This document shows, in pieces, positions 42,926-43,802 of a stretch of DNA of 43,802 nucleotides (position 1 is its first letter; each line of letters begins with the position of its first letter). The stretch covers positions 1 to 43,802 of the forward strand of contig PDSQ01000006.1 in NCBI GenBank assembly GCA_002747055.1. The letters are read 5' to 3'. This DNA is from Gammaproteobacteria bacterium. Lineage in GTDB: Bacteria; Pseudomonadota; Gammaproteobacteria; Pseudomonadales; Oleiphilaceae. Both the position numbers and the translations under genes were made by a program. The notes under the pieces were generated by a model. It saw only the letters and a list, made by a program, of their open reading frames with translations. It ran no database searches and had not been told where the DNA came from.

Positions 42926-43802
42926 TTAAAGCAGCCTGCTCATTTGTTCAACAATCTTTCCAGCAGCATTTCCCGTACCATAAAGACTGGGTGTTTTGTT
43001 GTTTGCGAGATTGTTGAAGTCAGATTTTATCAGGTCATTTATAGATGGGTGTTGAGCTATTGTCATGTCAACGAGTCTGTTTACTCCTGCCTCGACCAGC
43101 TCGACCCATTCTGTTTCAGCACGTAACGTAATACATGCCTTGCCGAAAAAGTAAGCTTCTTTTTGTACGCCGCCGGAATCGGTAATGATCAATGTTGCAT
43201 TTTTTTCCAGTTTGATCATGTCAAGATAGCCAACCGGTTCCAGCAAAGTGATATTCCTTACTTTTATTCCCAAAGAATTTAATCTGGAGCGCGTTCTGGG
43301 GTGGATTGGCAAGATGACATTTCGCCCGGACGCAGCCAGATCCAGTTCCTGTATTATGCGGGTGAGCGTCTCAGGCGAGTCTGTATTCTCCGCGCGATGG
43401 ATGGTGGCAAGTATGTAACCGCCGGGCGCTACATTTAAACGCTCGATAATCCGGCTTTCCAGGTCGGCACGGTCGCCATAGTAGAGAGCGGCATCATACA
43501 TCACATCACCAGACAGTATGACTTTCTCTGCGGCCACGCCTTCTGATGTCAGCTGCTTCACCGCCCGTTCCGTTGGCGCGAAAAGAAGATCCGAGGCATG
43601 ATCAGTCATTATACGGTTGATTTCTTCCGGCATTTTTCTGTTGAACGAGCGTAGCCCGGCTTCAACATGGCAGACTGGAACATGCAGTTTGACTGCAGCA
43701 AGTGCCCCGGCGAGGGTGGAGTTGGTATCACCATATACGATGACCGCATTGGGTTTTTCTGCAAGTATGGCTTGTTCTATGCCGGAAAGCATTTTTGCGG
43801 TT
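42926..43802 (-). CDS. wecB: UDP-N-acetylglucosamine 2-epimerase, partial
   Basis: The C-terminal ~290 residues of a non-hydrolysing UDP-GlcNAc 2-epimerase; the reading frame continues past the window edge (TAKMLSGIEQAILAEKP), so the N-terminal ~80 residues lie outside. Motifs: VYGDTNSTLAGALAAVKL, CHVEAGLRSFNRKMPEEINR, ATIHRAENTD, ITDSGGVQKEAYFFGKACIT and LRAETEWVELVEAG. It converts UDP-GlcNAc to UDP-ManNAc, a precursor of enterobacterial common antigen-type and other surface polysaccharides. It fits the neighbouring glycosyltransferases. Its 3' end abuts the IS3 remnant, yet the product looks complete at its C-terminus. Confidence 0.93.
   Translation of the reverse strand, partial: TAKMLSGIEQAILAEKPNAVIVYGDTNSTLAGALAAVKLHVPVCHVEAGLRSFNRKMPEEINRIMTDHASDLLFAPTERAVKQLTSEGVAAEKVILSGDVMYDAALYYGDRADLESRIIERLNVAPGGYILATIHRAENTDSPETLTRIIQELDLAASGRNVILPIHPRTRSRLNSLGIKVRNITLLEPVGYLDMIKLEKNATLIITDSGGVQKEAYFFGKACITLRAETEWVELVEAGVNRLVDMTIAQHPSINDLIKSDFNNLANNKTPSLYGTGNAAGKIVEQMSRLL

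Noticed and set aside
1..43802. CRISPR arrays, tRNA or rRNA genes
   Set aside because: No regularly spaced direct repeats and no cloverleaf or rRNA-like sequence were noticed on either strand.

Overview
The window is a chromosomal segment of a gammaproteobacterium. The gene order tuf, S10 operon, spc operon, alpha operon, then uvrA / MFS / ssb, and a pilBCD-coaE-yacG cluster divergent from pilA, is the arrangement seen in Pseudomonadales/Oceanospirillales-type genomes. That placement is an inference from gene order and protein similarity recognised by eye; no database search was possible.

Layout. 1-13733 (+): the end of tuf, a terminator, a good sigma70 promoter, then 27 complete ribosomal-protein, secY and rpoA genes in canonical order, ending in a terminator. 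The one irregular gene here is rpsS, whose first ~39 codons are missing. 13771-16611 (-): uvrA. 17102-20742 (+): a YajR-like MFS transporter, ssb, a GyrI-like protein, a VOC protein and a broken GNAT gene. 20981-25047 (+): a membrane histidine kinase translationally coupled to a REC-GGDEF-EAL protein. 25295-26137 (+): a metallo-beta-lactamase-fold hydrolase. 26240-34510 (-): a decayed ParE/Phd toxin-antitoxin pair, a YkgJ-type cysteine-cluster protein, trmO, an unknown exported protein, collapsed lrgB/lrgA remnants, a HIT protein, yacG, coaE, pilD, pilC and pilB. 34789-39462 (+): a sigma54-type promoter, pilA, a TMTC-like GT-C membrane glycosyltransferase with a TPR tail, a polyprenyl-phosphate-sugar-synthase-like GT2 and a GT4. 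39494-43802: further glycosyltransferases, a methyltransferase, an IS3-family remnant and the C-terminal part of wecB (UDP-GlcNAc 2-epimerase).

How the parts work together. The first third is the translation/secretion/transcription core. The type IV pilus block supplies the pilin, its peptidase, the assembly ATPase and the platform protein. The glycosyltransferases directly after pilA suggest lipid-linked sugar synthesis followed by transfer onto pilin or another exported protein, and they run into a surface-polysaccharide locus. The kinase/diguanylate cyclase-phosphodiesterase pair could link an external signal to c-di-GMP.

The most unusual signal is repeated gene damage in a short interval: a 5' deletion in essential rpsS, a deleted and frameshifted GNAT gene, a frameshifted phd beside a truncated parE, an lrgA head joined to an lrgB tail, a frameshifted C-terminus in the pilA-linked glycosyltransferase, and an IS3 stub. 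Either this genome is decaying or the assembly contains collapsed or erroneous joins; read mapping would decide. I did not find a wholly new system. The best candidate for unexplored biology is the pilA-linked TMTC-like glycosylation module.
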